A stretch of DNA of 64,000 nucleotides from Shewanella mangrovisoli (GTDB lineage: Bacteria > Pseudomonadota > Gammaproteobacteria > Enterobacterales > Shewanellaceae), in the NCBI RefSeq assembly GCF_019457635.1, contig NZ_CP080412.1, positions 2,976,001 to 3,040,000 on the forward strand, in the 5' to 3' direction. A program made the position numbers and the translations under genes. Within the stretch, counting starts at the first letter, position 1. Each line of letters opens with the position of its first letter. The notes below the pieces were generated by a model. That model did not search any database. It was not told where the DNA came from and was given only the letters and a program-made list of their open reading frames with translations. Of this stretch, positions 34,948 through 44,199 are shown piece after piece.

Positions 34948-35606
34948 ACACTTCGCAGCTAATCAGCACGTTGAAAAATCAGCTCACAACCCTTGAGCAA
35001 GAAGTGCTGCAACACGACAGTCACCTTGCGCCGAGTCAGCGCAAACTCCTGCAGGATATTGAGCGCTTTAATCAGTCGCTGTTTATTCAAAATGGCGCTC
35101 AGCTGATGCCCTGCATCGAACAAATACGTAATAGTATCGGCCAGTTAGAGAAACAGATCGCCCTGAAATTGACGCCGCAAACCATCGCCTTAAGCTGTGA
35201 ACGTATTCAAGACCGTTTTACCGCGGTTAAACGGGCGCTACTGACGACCTCAATCGATATAAAGTCTAAAAATCAACAACATGCCAGTAAGCGCGCGCGT
35301 TTTGCCCAGCAACAGGCACAGTCGCACCAAGCCAGCGGGTTTGCTTGGATTGCCAGCAATGTGTTACAAAATAGCCACGAAATCTATGCCGAATTAAACA
35401 AGCATCTGAATTGGGCGAAGAAATTTGAACAAAAAATTGCAGAAATGGAGTCAAAACTTGAAAACTGTCATAGTGCTGACAAAATCCGTTTGCAAAATGA
35501 CATCCTTTTGATGCATCGTCGTTTGGGTAAATGCAGGCAAGCCATCAGTTATATTGAAGATCGCATTCAAGCATTCGAACGTCCGCATCAGAGCCATAAT
35601 CGTTAA
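34929..35606 (+). CDS. priC: Primosomal replication protein PriC-like
   Basis: PriC helps reload the replicative helicase at stalled forks. The 225-residue product is helical and matches PriC in the C-terminal block LLMHRRLGKCRQAISYIEDRIQAFE. The N-terminal part (LEQEVLQHDSHLAPSQRKLL) is also similar in pattern. It is longer than E. coli PriC (about 175 residues), with an extra Gln-rich segment in the middle. The start may be the GTG at 34929, the ATG at 34938 or the TTG at 34944; the TTG has GGAG nine bases upstream. It overlaps the TSUP gene. Confidence 0.75.
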   Translation: MERMVLNTSQLISTLKNQLTTLEQEVLQHDSHLAPSQRKLLQDIERFNQSLFIQNGAQLMPCIEQIRNSIGQLEKQIALKLTPQTIALSCERIQDRFTAVKRALLTTSIDIKSKNQQHASKRARFAQQQAQSHQASGFAWIASNVLQNSHEIYAELNKHLNWAKKFEQKIAEMESKLENCHSADKIRLQNDILLMHRRLGKCRQAISYIEDRIQAFERPHQSHNR

Positions 35607-35615
35607 GGAGCAACA

Positions 35616-36308
35616 ATGAAATCACTTTTGCCAATCAGCAGCCTGCTAGTGTTACTCGGCTCTGCCTCAGCCTTTGCCGCAGATCTGAATATCCCTATGT
35701 CCTTCGAATACCTTGCCCTCGATGGCAAAAAAGTCGAGTCCAGCGTATTCAACCACAAAAGCAGCTTAGAGTTGGCGCCCGGCACTCACAAAATCGCGAT
35801 CCGTTACCATGAGATGGTTGAAGACGATTTCAGTGACAGCCAAACCTTCGTTAAGTCATCGCCTTTTATCGTGACCTTAGAAGTGGACGGCGATCATCAA
35901 TATTATTTGCAAGCCGCAGAGGGCAAGGTCGTTAAAAAGCCTAAAACCTTCGCTCAAAACCCAAAAGTGGTGTTAACCCGTGCTGATAAAGGTCAGGTGA
36001 ATTACCAAGTGACAAACACCGATATTGAAGAAGAGAGCTTTGTCTCCCGTCTCTTTAGCGGTAATCAAGCGGTAGATGTGTCAGGTACTGCCGCCGCAGC
36101 AACGGGCGCAGCAGGCACAGCGGCGGTTGTTGCCGCGCCAGCACCCACTTCGGCGCAGGCAGCCGTTAACGCCACCTCATTAACCGCTCCAGTTGATACA
36201 TCTAAAGCAGCTGGTGCGAATCCACAGCAAATGTTGCAATACTGGTGGTTACAGGCCGATGAGAAAACACGTAAAGAGTTTATGAGCTGGGCGATTTCAC
36301 AACTCTAA
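35616..36308 (+). CDS. DUF2057 family periplasmic protein (YccT-like)
   Basis: The 230-residue protein has a signal peptide ending about residue 21 (GSASAFAAD) and a DUF2057 domain: [43 protein letters not shown]. The middle-C-terminal linker is Ala/Thr-rich ([17 protein letters not shown]). It ends in a helical segment ([15 protein letters not shown]). E. coli YccT has been linked to envelope and curli control; the exact role here is unknown. An AAGGAG ribosome site lies a few bases before the ATG. The gene sits ten bases after priC. Confidence 0.82.
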   Translation: MKSLLPISSLLVLLGSASAFAADLNIPMSFEYLALDGKKVESSVFNHKSSLELAPGTHKIAIRYHEMVEDDFSDSQTFVKSSPFIVTLEVDGDHQYYLQAAEGKVVKKPKTFAQNPKVVLTRADKGQVNYQVTNTDIEEESFVSRLFSGNQAVDVSGTAAAATGAAGTAAVVAAPAPTSAQAAVNATSLTAPVDTSKAAGANPQQMLQYWWLQADEKTRKEFMSWAISQL

Positions 36309-36313
36309 ACAAG

Positions 36314-37216
36314 ATGATCCCATTGGTTTATCACGCCAGCTACTCCAAGCTGGCGTTACCCTCCCACCACCGCTTTCCCACGACCAAATACGCGCGTCTT
36401 TACCAATATCTGCTCGATAATCAACTGGCTGTACCAGCTCAATTTCATACTCCCTCACCCATGACGGCTGAAGATGTTATGCAAGTGCATCAGCAAGATT
36501 ATGTCGAACAATTTATCCAAGGCAGCTTAGCTAGTGCGGCCTTAAGACGCATCGGCTTTCCATGGAGTGAAGCCTTGGTCGAACGCACCTTGCACTCAGT
36601 ATCGGGGACGAGTTTGACCGCACGTTTAGCCTTGCAAACGGGTATCGCCCTTCACTTAACTGGCGGCTATCACCATGCTCATTATGACTTTGGCAGTGGC
36701 TACTGTATTTTCAATGACTTAATTATTGCCGCTCACAAACTGATGGCCGAGCAGCTGTTACATAAAGTGTTGATTTTTGACTGTGATGTGCACCAAGGCG
36801 ATGGCACCGCCACCCTTAGCCACAGGCATCAAGGTATAATAAGTTGCTCCATCCACTGCAAAGAGAATTTCCCGAGTCGCAAACAGCAATCCCACTATGA
36901 TATTGAATTGACTAAGGGTTCGGATGATAGCGCTTACCAGGAAACCGTCGAGCAGACTCTCGAACTGCTGATTCGCCTCCATCAGCCGGATCTCATCCTG
37001 TATGACGCTGGCGTCGATATCCACCAAGATGACGACTTAGGGCACCTAATGATCAGCAAGCAGGGTTTGTATCAACGTGATTTAACCGTGTTATCTATGG
37101 CAAAAGCGGCAAATATTCCTGTTGCGGCGGTAATTGGCGGCGGCTACAGCCGAGACGAACTACAATTAAGCCAAAGACATAGCCAACTTTTTATTGCAGC
37201 CAACCATTTGTGGTAG
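36314..37216 (+). CDS. Histone-deacetylase-family metallohydrolase
   Basis: The 300-residue protein is an acetylpolyamine or lysine deacetylase-like member of the arginase/deacetylase fold, of the short HDAC11-like type. Catalytic His pair: GGYHHAHYDFGSGYCIFND. Zinc ligands lie in IFDCDVHQGDGTATLS (Asp-Val-His) and YDAGVDIHQDDDLG, and IGGGYSRD holds the active-site Tyr. The substrate is unknown. It starts six bases after DUF2057 and is followed by comFB at 34 bases, so it probably shares the operon. Confidence 0.92.
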   Translation: MIPLVYHASYSKLALPSHHRFPTTKYARLYQYLLDNQLAVPAQFHTPSPMTAEDVMQVHQQDYVEQFIQGSLASAALRRIGFPWSEALVERTLHSVSGTSLTARLALQTGIALHLTGGYHHAHYDFGSGYCIFNDLIIAAHKLMAEQLLHKVLIFDCDVHQGDGTATLSHRHQGIISCSIHCKENFPSRKQQSHYDIELTKGSDDSAYQETVEQTLELLIRLHQPDLILYDAGVDIHQDDDLGHLMISKQGLYQRDLTVLSMAKAANIPVAAVIGGGYSRDELQLSQRHSQLFIAANHLW

Positions 37217-37249
37217 CAAACTCAATAAAAATCATCATGGAGCACAGCG

Positions 37250-37537
37250 ATGCAACTCGAAATCCGTAACTATTACGAAGTTCTCTTAATGGAAATGTTA
37301 TCCGATGAAGGTCTAATGGATGAATTGCCGGAGGATTATTTAGCCGATCTCTGCTGTGTTACGCTTAATCAACTGCCAGTACGCTATATTCGCCACCTAG
37401 TAGATACCTATTTCTTCGAAGATTACAACGAGTTACAAGAAATGAAACGAGAAATCCAAGCCGCATTAGAAAAATCTCGTGCCTTTCTTAAACAGAATCT
37501 ACAAAAAAGAATGCAGCAGGAAGAAGCCGACAGCTAA
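37250..37537 (+). CDS. ComFB-family small protein
   Basis: The 95-residue protein matches the late-competence ComFB domain: DYLADLCCVTLNQLPVRYIRH, where the ALNxLPPRYV-like core is typical. The remainder is helical and acidic/basic with a Lys/Gln-rich tail. ComFB family members have been reported to bind cyclic dinucleotides in some bacteria; this is recalled knowledge and not proven here. It lies 33 bases after the deacetylase with GGAGCACAGCG before the ATG. Confidence 0.8.
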   Translation: MQLEIRNYYEVLLMEMLSDEGLMDELPEDYLADLCCVTLNQLPVRYIRHLVDTYFFEDYNELQEMKREIQAALEKSRAFLKQNLQKRMQQEEADS

Positions 37538-37682
37538 GTCGCGCGGTAATGGCATAACTAAGTTGATTAGCCCATAAGCTTGTAATTCAGCTGAATTGGC
37601 TAAATAAATGAGCTTACGTTGTTAGAGATAATGAATTCGGATTGAAGATAAAGAATATTAAAACATGATGAGGAGATTTGGA

Positions 37683-37781
37683 GGTTCCCCTAGAGCCGAC
37701 ACCCCGGCACACGAGTCGCTTGCTGCGGTTGCTCCCTTCCGGGCCTGGCCGAGTTCACAAGTTATCATTGCGGGGGGACCC
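37683..37781 (-). ncRNA. ffs: 4.5S RNA of the signal recognition particle
   Basis: On the minus strand the sequence contains the universally conserved SRP apical loop CCAGGCCCGGAAGGGAGCA followed by GCAGC, and the pairing GTGTGCCGGGGTGT of the distal stem. The 5' GGGTCCCC and 3' GGGGAACC ends pair to close the hairpin. The RNA binds Ffh for co-translational membrane targeting. Ends are estimated from the terminal pairing, so a few bases may be off. Confidence 0.93.
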
Positions 37782-37800
37782 TAGGGTCACCATAACTTCG

Positions 37801-37829
37801 AGTGTATCACTTGGTGGATGATCACTGAA
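37801..37829 (-). promoter_or_regulatory. Predicted sigma70 promoter of the 4.5S RNA gene
   Basis: On the minus strand a TTCAGT -35 and TACACT -10 are separated by exactly 17 bases, upstream of the mature 5' end. The match is moderate (3/6 and 4/6). Confidence 0.45.
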
Positions 37830-37941
37830 CGACGCGGATTATCCCCCATGGCTCCTATGGGATCAAGTGCTAATCCGTCCGTTTGGCAAATATCCGGTTT
37901 AATTGGACAATCTATAGGCAAACTAGCCAAGTGAAAATGAT

Positions 37942-37965
37942 AAAAGCCTGCTAATGCAGGCTTTT
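37942..37965 (-). terminator. Terminator after the ComEA-like gene
   Basis: AAAAGCCTGC with GCAGGCTTTT is a 10-bp stem around a TAAT loop, about 45 bases past the comEA stop on the minus strand. Confidence 0.88.
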
Positions 37966-38009
37966 TCTTATAAGGGCTCCAGCACCAAGAGTCTGGAGGT
38001 GCCTTATCC

Positions 38010-38375
38010 CTAGAGCTTTATCATATGGCGATTTTGCTCAATTAACTTAGCGCCAATGCCAGAGACATTGGCTAGCTCATCAATGGCCTTAAATTTACCA
38101 TTTTGCGTTCGATAGTCGATGATGGCCTGCGCCTTGGCCGCTCCAATGCCCTTAAGCAGCTGTAACTGTTCCGATGAAGCGGTATTGATATTTACCTGAG
38201 CCGAATCAGGCATGGCCTGCTTAGCATCGGTAGTGGCCTTTTTAACCTCTGTCTGAGCTTGCGCTTGAACTTTGCTAACATCTTTTGCGGGATCCGCCGC
38301 CATCGCAGGTAAAGCGAATAGGGTGGAAAATGCAATGGCACTCACCATCGCGGGTAAACGATGTGTTATTTTCAT
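38010..38375 (-). CDS. ComEA-like helix-hairpin-helix DNA-binding protein
   Basis: The 121-residue protein has a signal peptide (cut near AMAAD, about residue 26), a charged Ala/Lys linker, and a C-terminal double helix-hairpin-helix: [20 protein letters not shown] and [20 protein letters not shown]. These contact DNA backbone. In competent bacteria ComEA in the periplasm ratchets incoming DNA; in Shewanella the role is presumed the same but not shown here. It is a single gene with its own terminator. Confidence 0.88.
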   Translation of the reverse strand: MKITHRLPAMVSAIAFSTLFALPAMAADPAKDVSKVQAQAQTEVKKATTDAKQAMPDSAQVNINTASSEQLQLLKGIGAAKAQAIIDYRTQNGKFKAIDELANVSGIGAKLIEQNRHMIKL

Positions 38376-38580
38376 AATGCTTCCTCTTTCCTTGAAATTC
38401 GGCCTTTCGTCCTACTTCCGTGGCCTTCAATCAAACATAGACGAAGCTTTTATGAATTTCCAAACGGCTAAGTATAAAATATTATCTATGACTAAAATAG
38501 CCTGTTCCCTTGCGGGTTAATCCTTTCTAGAAAGCCAAAGGACGCCGTTAAGGCATCCTTTCGCGAAGTACCACAAACCA

Positions 38581-39774
38581 TTACGCCAGCATCGCCAAGG
38601 CTTGGTTTAAATCCTCGATGATATCGTCGCAATCCTCTAAGCCGATTGAGAGCCGCAGTAAATTATCGCTTATTCCCGCTGCCTGGCGCGCCTCTGGCGT
38701 GTAGGGTGAGTGGGTCATGGAAGCTGGGTGCTGAATAAGGGATTCCGCATCCCCCAAACTTACAGCGATTGAAAACAGCTTAAGGTAACCCACAAAAGCC
38801 ATCGCTTGCTCAAGAGAGGCGGCTAACTCAAAGGCAATCACGCCACCAGCTCTCGCCATCTGTCCACCGATAAATCGATGCCCTGAATGGGATTTAAGCC
38901 CGGGATAATACACCCGAGTCACTGCGGGATGTTGCTCCAAAAACTCGGCGACACGCTGCGCACTGTCACAATGGCGCTGCAAACGCACATCTAAGGTTTT
39001 TAGCCCTCGCAAAATCAGCCACGCATCGTGGGGAGACATCACAGCACCGATATCCTTTAGGATCTCATATTTCACTCTGTGCAGCTGCTCTTCACTGCCA
39101 CACACGACGCCGGCAATTACATCGCCGTGCCCATTCAAGTACTTAGTTGCACTGTGTACCACTAAATCGATACCGAATGCTAAGGGTTGCTGCAGTAACG
39201 GTGTCATAAAAGTATTATCGACAATGCTGACAAGTTGATGCCGTTTCGCAATATCGGCAATACCTTTGAGATCAAACACCTGTAGATGAGGATTTACCGG
39301 GGTTTCGCAAAAAATCACTCGAGTGTTGGGTTTGATGGCCCGCTCAATGGCCGCTAAATCGGTAAAATCAACTAAGGTGACTTCGATGCCAAAACGGGCA
39401 AATTGGCTGGTCATAAGGGCAAAGGTGCAACCATAAACCGCATTGGAAGCCACTAAATGATCGCCCATCTGCAAGTTAGCCAGCAGCGCCGCCGACACAG
39501 CCCCCATGCCAGAGGCCGTTGCCGCCGCCGCTTCTGCGCCTTCTAAAACAGCCATTTTACGTTCCAGCTCGGCAACTGTAGGGTTACCTAGGCGAGTATA
39601 AATATAACCGGGTTCGTTGCCGGCAAATCGCTCGCCGCCTTGCTGCGCCGACTCAAAGACAAAGGTCGCCGTTTGATAAAGTGGCGTCACTAAAGTACCA
39701 AAGGCTTCTCGCTCATGCCCGGCATGAATGGCTTGGGTTGCGGCTTTCCACGGCTTGCTTGATTCATCTTGCAT
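38581..39774 (-). CDS. mdeA: Methionine gamma-lyase (PLP-dependent)
   Basis: This Cys/Met-metabolism PLP enzyme of 397 residues splits methionine into methanethiol, ammonia and 2-oxobutyrate. It has the catalytic Tyr114 and the MGL-diagnostic Cys116 in NAVYGCTFAL, and the PLP lysine Lys211 in HSATKYLNGHGD. Those numbers match the well-studied Pseudomonas putida enzyme. A cystathionine gamma-lyase would lack Cys116, so the MGL call is favoured. The C-terminal SLGDAESLIQHPASMTHSPY block is typical. It stands alone on the minus strand. Confidence 0.92.
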   Translation of the reverse strand: MQDESSKPWKAATQAIHAGHEREAFGTLVTPLYQTATFVFESAQQGGERFAGNEPGYIYTRLGNPTVAELERKMAVLEGAEAAAATASGMGAVSAALLANLQMGDHLVASNAVYGCTFALMTSQFARFGIEVTLVDFTDLAAIERAIKPNTRVIFCETPVNPHLQVFDLKGIADIAKRHQLVSIVDNTFMTPLLQQPLAFGIDLVVHSATKYLNGHGDVIAGVVCGSEEQLHRVKYEILKDIGAVMSPHDAWLILRGLKTLDVRLQRHCDSAQRVAEFLEQHPAVTRVYYPGLKSHSGHRFIGGQMARAGGVIAFELAASLEQAMAFVGYLKLFSIAVSLGDAESLIQHPASMTHSPYTPEARQAAGISDNLLRLSIGLEDCDDIIEDLNQALAMLA

Positions 39775-40010
39775 TGCTCACTCCTTGTTGTCGCAGTGCC
39801 TCATTCGCTTGTTGTTTCATTGTTCGTTTTAATGAGGCCATGCTTAGCGTCTTGATAAGTCCTATTGATAAGTTAATGAAACATTAGCCTTATCGAATAA
39901 GCACTAACATACCCCGCTAGGCGGGCGAAACCAGTGCCATGGTGAAAATAGCATCAGAGGTGCTGTAACTAAGTTGTTACATTCAAGGTTTTTTGGCAGA
40001 CAATCAGCAA
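39775..40010. other. Intergenic region upstream of mdeA
   Basis: About 235 bases separate mdeA from the terminator of the ycjXF unit. I see no clear MetJ-like repeat or coding sequence. Confidence 0.4.
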
Positions 40011-40046
40011 TAAAAAATGCGCTAATAACAAAGTCATTAGCGCATT
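40011..40046 (-). terminator. Terminator after ycjF
   Basis: AATGCGCTAAT with ATTAGCGCATT is an 11-bp stem followed on the minus strand by TTTTTT. A smaller hairpin (AATGCACT with AGTGCATT, 40061-40084) precedes it. Confidence 0.87.
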
Positions 40047-40092
40047 AGCATTTAGCCTAAAATGCACTCGCGGTGTAGTGCATTCGGTTAGG

Positions 40093-41295
40093 TTATTTCT
40101 CTTTGGGTGTTGAGCCTGTTTTAAGCTCTGCTGCCTCTAATGGGCTCTTAAGCGCATCACGTCCGTCTTTAGTCAATAACTTACCGGCAAACTGTTTAAG
40201 CTCGGTCAATAACTCTTGATGAACTTTGGACAATTTGGGGCGCTGCTCCTCCCTAAACTGAATAGGTCGACATAGCGCCATGGCTTGATACCCTAAGCGC
40301 GCCGTGAGCAGCCCGCCCCCTAAGCCTTGGGCAAGCCGTGCGGATAATTTCCCCGTCATCTCAAGCGACAGCAATTGGGTACCCAAATCGGTCACTAACT
40401 CGCTGGTACCGGCATAGATGATGTTGATGATGATGCTGCGAATGAGTTTAATCCGGCTCCAATAGCCTAACTCTATCCCATAACAGGCGGCGACATCCCG
40501 CAGCATGCGTTGGTTACGCCAAAGAATAATGGCCATATCCAATGCCGCCAATGGACTCGCGGCAAGCAACACGGCTGATTCGGCCGCGTATCGACGGACG
40601 ATTTTTTTCGCCAGTTCATCCCGCTCAGTCAGCACTAAGTTCTCAAATAGCAGCACTTTTTCGGCGTCATTGTGCTCATCTTTGAGCGACTGACGTAGCC
40701 GCTGTAGCCCCTGACTATCGGGATAATGGCGCACTATGTTATTGATAAAACCATCGGCCTCCCCCATTTGCATACTGAGGGCAAGCCTTGCGCCCGACTC
40801 TTGCGTATCGGCAACCTGCTTGAGGCGTTTTAATTTACGGTATTCGCCCAAGGCTCCGACCATAGCCCAGCTGCCGACTAAACCGAGTACGGCGCCATAA
40901 AAGCTAAATAACCAAGGGCTTGCTAACCAAGCATCCCGCAAACCTAGTGCCGTTTGCACTAAAACCAGTAGCAATAACCCAATGACGGAAAAGCGCGCCA
41001 GCCAAGACCAACGGCGAGATTGATGCAATTGTGGCCGAATGGACGACACATCCAATGCTTGCGGATGGGCCGCCAAGGCATCATCGACAACCTCATCCAC
41101 CGCTTTTAAGGGTGTCTGTGGTGCAAAGGCTTGGGCACTCTTAAGCTCATCTGACGCTGACTGGAGCTTGACCTTGTCAGAATCAAATACTTGTTGTTTT
41201 TTGAGCGGTTGGCTTTCAAGTGTATTTTCAGACATTGGCTTATCGAGCGCGTTTGTCTCTGACTCACTTGAAGCTGATAACGAATCTAAACTCAT
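40093..41295 (-). CDS. ycjF: YcjF-family inner-membrane protein (DUF697)
   Basis: The 400-residue protein belongs to the YcjF/DUF697 family of the phage-shock regulon. Its N-terminus is acidic and polar, rich in Ser, Lys and Glu. Two hydrophobic spans are seen near residues 100-112 (FSVIGLLLLVLVQTAL) and 130-150 (FSFYGAVLGLVGSWAMVG). The C-terminal DUF697 domain follows. It overlaps ycjX by four bases, so they are coupled. The exact role is unknown; family members respond to membrane stress. Confidence 0.88.
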   Translation of the reverse strand: MSLDSLSASSESETNALDKPMSENTLESQPLKKQQVFDSDKVKLQSASDELKSAQAFAPQTPLKAVDEVVDDALAAHPQALDVSSIRPQLHQSRRWSWLARFSVIGLLLLVLVQTALGLRDAWLASPWLFSFYGAVLGLVGSWAMVGALGEYRKLKRLKQVADTQESGARLALSMQMGEADGFINNIVRHYPDSQGLQRLRQSLKDEHNDAEKVLLFENLVLTERDELAKKIVRRYAAESAVLLAASPLAALDMAIILWRNQRMLRDVAACYGIELGYWSRIKLIRSIIINIIYAGTSELVTDLGTQLLSLEMTGKLSARLAQGLGGGLLTARLGYQAMALCRPIQFREEQRPKLSKVHQELLTELKQFAGKLLTKDGRDALKSPLEAAELKTGSTPKEK

Positions 41296-42752
41296 TCCAG
41301 TTTATCCCCCACGAGGTACTGCAGAAGGTGATCGAGACGGATATGGTCAAAATGCACCGCAGATGGATCGACATTGCTGTTATTCGGCGGAGCAAATCCC
41401 ATAAAATGAAACCCTTGATCGCGCCAAAAGTTGGGCTCGGGTAAGCGAGTGGGCACTTCGCCGGGAAAAAGCGTCAAGGCTTGGCCGTTCAATCCAATCC
41501 CCTGCACGACTTCCACATCCCCTTCTTGAGTGGTCACCATGCCATGACGCGTCGCCTTAATGGCACTAATAGCCATAGTCTCGACTTTACAACCATCGAA
41601 ACTGGCAAAGTGTTGGCTGTGTTTGAGCATATCGGTGAGCAGGGATAACACATGACTTTGTTGATCCCGCGTCACATGATCAACCTTACTGGCGGCAAAT
41701 AATAATCTGTCTATCCGCGGCGCAAACAATCGGCGCAAGTAACTGGATTGACCGTATTGGAAGCTTTCCATAATGGCATTTAACGCCGCGCCCATATCCT
41801 CAAACTGGGTTTTGCCACGGTTTAAAGCGCTGAAGCAATCAACCAGTACTAACTGGCGATCAAACCCCGCAAAATGCTGTTTATAGAAAGGTTTTACTAC
41901 CTTGGCGACATATTCTTGATAGCGTTTTTCTAGGACATGAAAGGCGCTGTGTTTATCGCTCTGCTTAAGCTCGCTCCACTGATTGTCAGTCACCGATAAC
42001 AGCGGAAAAAATGCCAGCAGCGGCGCGCCTTCCCATTCCCCTGGTAATAACATCCGTCCGGGTTGCGCCTGATAATAGCCCTGCACATGCACTAAATCGT
42101 GCAATAGTTGCTGATACTCGTCGGCAATGCGTTTGAGCTGCAGTTCATCGGCCGCCTCGGTTAAATTGAGCGCACTTAACGAAGTTTGAAACTCAGCATA
42201 TAAAGGCGAGCTTTTTAACACAGCGACACGTTGTTGCTGCGCGCTGCACCACTCGATAAAGCTTTGGCGTAGCATAGGTAAATCTAATAGCCACTCGCCG
42301 GGATAATCGACAATATCTAAATACAGCGTAGCGGTATCAGCAAACTTGGCCAGCAGCCCCTTCTGCGGCTGATATTTGATGGCTAAACGCAGCTCCGAAA
42401 TCGTGCGGGTCGATGCTGGCCAAGTCGGAGGTGTCGAAGTAAGCGCTAACATGGCGCCCTGATAATCGAAGCTGGCAATTTCAAGATCCGGCTGCATCGC
42501 CCGCTTCACCCCGAGCAAACGTTGCTCACGGCTCACTTGCCACAGGGGTAAGGCATTCCCATGGCGGGAATGGGAGACCTGAGAAGCCGCGCCACTATTG
42601 AGTAGTTGATTGACTAATCCGGTAATAAATGCGGTTTTGCCCGCCCCCGATAACCCTGTTACCGCGAGTCGTAAATGCCTGTCAGCCGTTCTATGGAGCA
42701 GGGATTGGCTCTTCTGAGTTAATTTATGGAGCGAAACGTCAAGCATTCCCAT
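41292..42752 (-). CDS. ycjX: YcjX-family putative ATP/GTP-binding protein
   Basis: The 486-residue protein has a P-loop near its start (TGLSGAGKTAFITGLVNQL) and the family pattern LDIVDYPGEWLLDLPML as Walker B. The DUF463/YcjX domain fills most of the length, with VLVDCFSALNRGKTQ and LLFAASKVDHV as likely base-specificity motifs. It is a psp-regulon P-loop protein of unknown biochemical role. The ATG at 42752 has an AGGGA site about ten bases upstream. A GC-rich hairpin lies between it and pspC. Confidence 0.92.
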   Translation of the reverse strand: MGMLDVSLHKLTQKSQSLLHRTADRHLRLAVTGLSGAGKTAFITGLVNQLLNSGAASQVSHSRHGNALPLWQVSREQRLLGVKRAMQPDLEIASFDYQGAMLALTSTPPTWPASTRTISELRLAIKYQPQKGLLAKFADTATLYLDIVDYPGEWLLDLPMLRQSFIEWCSAQQQRVAVLKSSPLYAEFQTSLSALNLTEAADELQLKRIADEYQQLLHDLVHVQGYYQAQPGRMLLPGEWEGAPLLAFFPLLSVTDNQWSELKQSDKHSAFHVLEKRYQEYVAKVVKPFYKQHFAGFDRQLVLVDCFSALNRGKTQFEDMGAALNAIMESFQYGQSSYLRRLFAPRIDRLLFAASKVDHVTRDQQSHVLSLLTDMLKHSQHFASFDGCKVETMAISAIKATRHGMVTTQEGDVEVVQGIGLNGQALTLFPGEVPTRLPEPNFWRDQGFHFMGFAPPNNSNVDPSAVHFDHIRLDHLLQYLVGDKLE

Positions 42753-42816
42753 AAGGATGTCCCTAAATGTTGAATGAGGTTAACTATACACTGGATTTGA
42801 CGGGAGATTAAGCAAC

Positions 42817-42838
42817 AAGGGCGGACATGGCCGCCCTT
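42817..42838 (-). terminator. GC-rich hairpin after pspC
   Basis: AAGGGCGG with CCGCCCTT gives a perfect 8-bp stem around a six-base loop, nine bases past the pspC stop. The T-tract is poor, so it may only reduce read-through into ycjXF. Confidence 0.5.
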
Positions 42839-42846
42839 TAGAGGGA

Positions 42847-43233
42847 TTACAAGCTATTGATTTGTCTTTTTAAATCAAAGTTATCAGATGTTACATGGCG
42901 TTCAAGGTTTTGCAGTCTCACCTCTAGGCTTCTAAATTGCCTGCTCACATCGCTCAGCGCTTGTTTAGCAGGCTCTCCCGATTGCCAAGGTTTCTTCTTC
43001 ACCTCAATGTCATCCCTAACAGTACTATTTTGGGGTTTGATGTCGAGTATCACCCATAACGCAACATAGATGATAAACACGACGCCCGAACCACCTAATA
43101 GGAAGATAGAAACCGCAAGTACTCGCACTAACCATGTTTCAATTGCAAAGTATTCGGCTATCCCCGCACACACACCTGCGACTTTACCTGACTGGGGAAT
43201 ACGATACATAGTACGGCCACTAGTTCCTCTCAT
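42847..43233 (-). CDS. pspC: Phage shock protein C
   Basis: PspC is an inner-membrane sensor and effector of the Psp envelope-stress response. The 128-residue protein has the PspC domain, SGKVAGVCAGIAEYF then a membrane span (LAVSIFLLGGSGVVFIIYV). Its cytosolic tail has a helical segment (QFRSLEVRLQNLERHV). The ATG at 43233 has GGAGGGG six bases upstream and overlaps the pspB 3' end by 14 bases. Confidence 0.94.
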   Translation of the reverse strand: MRGTSGRTMYRIPQSGKVAGVCAGIAEYFAIETWLVRVLAVSIFLLGGSGVVFIIYVALWVILDIKPQNSTVRDDIEVKKKPWQSGEPAKQALSDVSRQFRSLEVRLQNLERHVTSDNFDLKRQINSL

Positions 43234-43459
43234 GTTTGCCCCTCCATTCAGGCGATTCTGAATCCAGAATGGCCTCTAAGGTTTCGATGCGTGCAGCCAT
43301 CTTATCGGCTTTAGCAATCAAATCATTGAGCTGTGAAAACTCTTCCTCAGTGAGTCCCTGGCTCACTTGTCGCTTACTGCGATAATGAAGAACTAACCAT
43401 ATGGGCGCCACCACTATCATAAAGATGATAATTGGTGCCATTAGTATGTCCATATCCAT
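43220..43459 (-). CDS. pspB: Phage shock protein B
   Basis: PspB is a small inner-membrane partner of PspC that relieves PspA inhibition of PspF. The 79-residue product has an N-terminal membrane helix (MDILMAPIIIFMIVVAPIWLVLH is spread over residues 3-25) and a cytosolic leucine-rich coil (LNDLIAKADKMAARIETLEA). An AGAGGTGAG site precedes the ATG. It overlaps pspC by 14 bases. Confidence 0.94.
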   Translation of the reverse strand: MDMDILMAPIIIFMIVVAPIWLVLHYRSKRQVSQGLTEEEFSQLNDLIAKADKMAARIETLEAILDSESPEWRGKHERN

Positions 43460-43476
43460 AACTCACCTCTGAATTG

Positions 43477-44160
43477 TTATTCTTTTGACTTAGTCGCAGC
43501 TTTGCCTTTTACTTTGGCCTTTAATGCTTCCAGCTCGGCATTCACTGAATCTTCAGCTTCCAGTGCGGCAAACTCATCGGCTAAGGTCTTTTTATTACCC
43601 AGATCGTAGGATTCAACCTGCGCTTCTAACCCTTCGACACGGCGCTCATATTGCTCAAATTTCAGCATAGCGTTGTCGATTTTGCTTGAGTCTAACTGCT
43701 TCTTCACTTCTAAACGTGATGAGGCGGTTTGTTTACGCAAAATAATGGTCTTTTGGCGCGCCTTAGCATCCAGTAACTTTTCTTGCAGCAGGCTGACTTC
43801 ATCCTTTAAGCGCACAATGTGCTCGTCGATCACTGCCAACTCTTGGTTTAAGGTATCCACTAAGCCCGCGGCTTTTTGTTTTTCAACTAAAGCTGCTTTG
43901 GCTAAATCTTCGCGATCCTTCGACAGTGCCAGCTCCGCTTTGTCTTGCCAATCTTGAACTTGTTCTTCAACACGGCTGATACGACGGATTAATTCTTTCT
44001 TTTCAGCTAACACTTTTGCTGATGTTGAACGAACTTCTACCAGTGTATCTTCCATCTCTTGGATAATCAGACGAACCATTTTTTCAGGGTCTTCTGCTTT
44101 ATCGAGTAATGCGCTGATATTGGAGTTAATGATATCGGCGAAACGAGAGAAAATTCCCAT
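43477..44160 (-). CDS. pspA: Phage shock protein A
   Basis: PspA inhibits PspF in unstressed cells and forms ESCRT-III-like membrane-protecting scaffolds under stress. The 227-residue protein is almost all coiled coil, starting with the amphipathic helix MGIFSRFADIINSNISALL. The next helix contains EDPEKMVRLIIQEMEDTL. It starts at 44160 with a GAGGA site, so the upstream 19 residues of the frame are discarded. A sigma54-type promoter lies about 30 bases upstream. Confidence 0.95.
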   Translation of the reverse strand: MGIFSRFADIINSNISALLDKAEDPEKMVRLIIQEMEDTLVEVRSTSAKVLAEKKELIRRISRVEEQVQDWQDKAELALSKDREDLAKAALVEKQKAAGLVDTLNQELAVIDEHIVRLKDEVSLLQEKLLDAKARQKTIILRKQTASSRLEVKKQLDSSKIDNAMLKFEQYERRVEGLEAQVESYDLGNKKTLADEFAALEAEDSVNAELEALKAKVKGKAATKSKE

Positions 44161-44199
44161 AATGCTATCCTCAAATTGATGTTGGTCTCGCTTAGGGTA

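Noticed and set aside
37584-37597. AATTCAGCTGAATT palindrome after the ComFB-like gene
   Set aside because: Perfect but without a loop or U-tract, and not near a promoter; likely chance.
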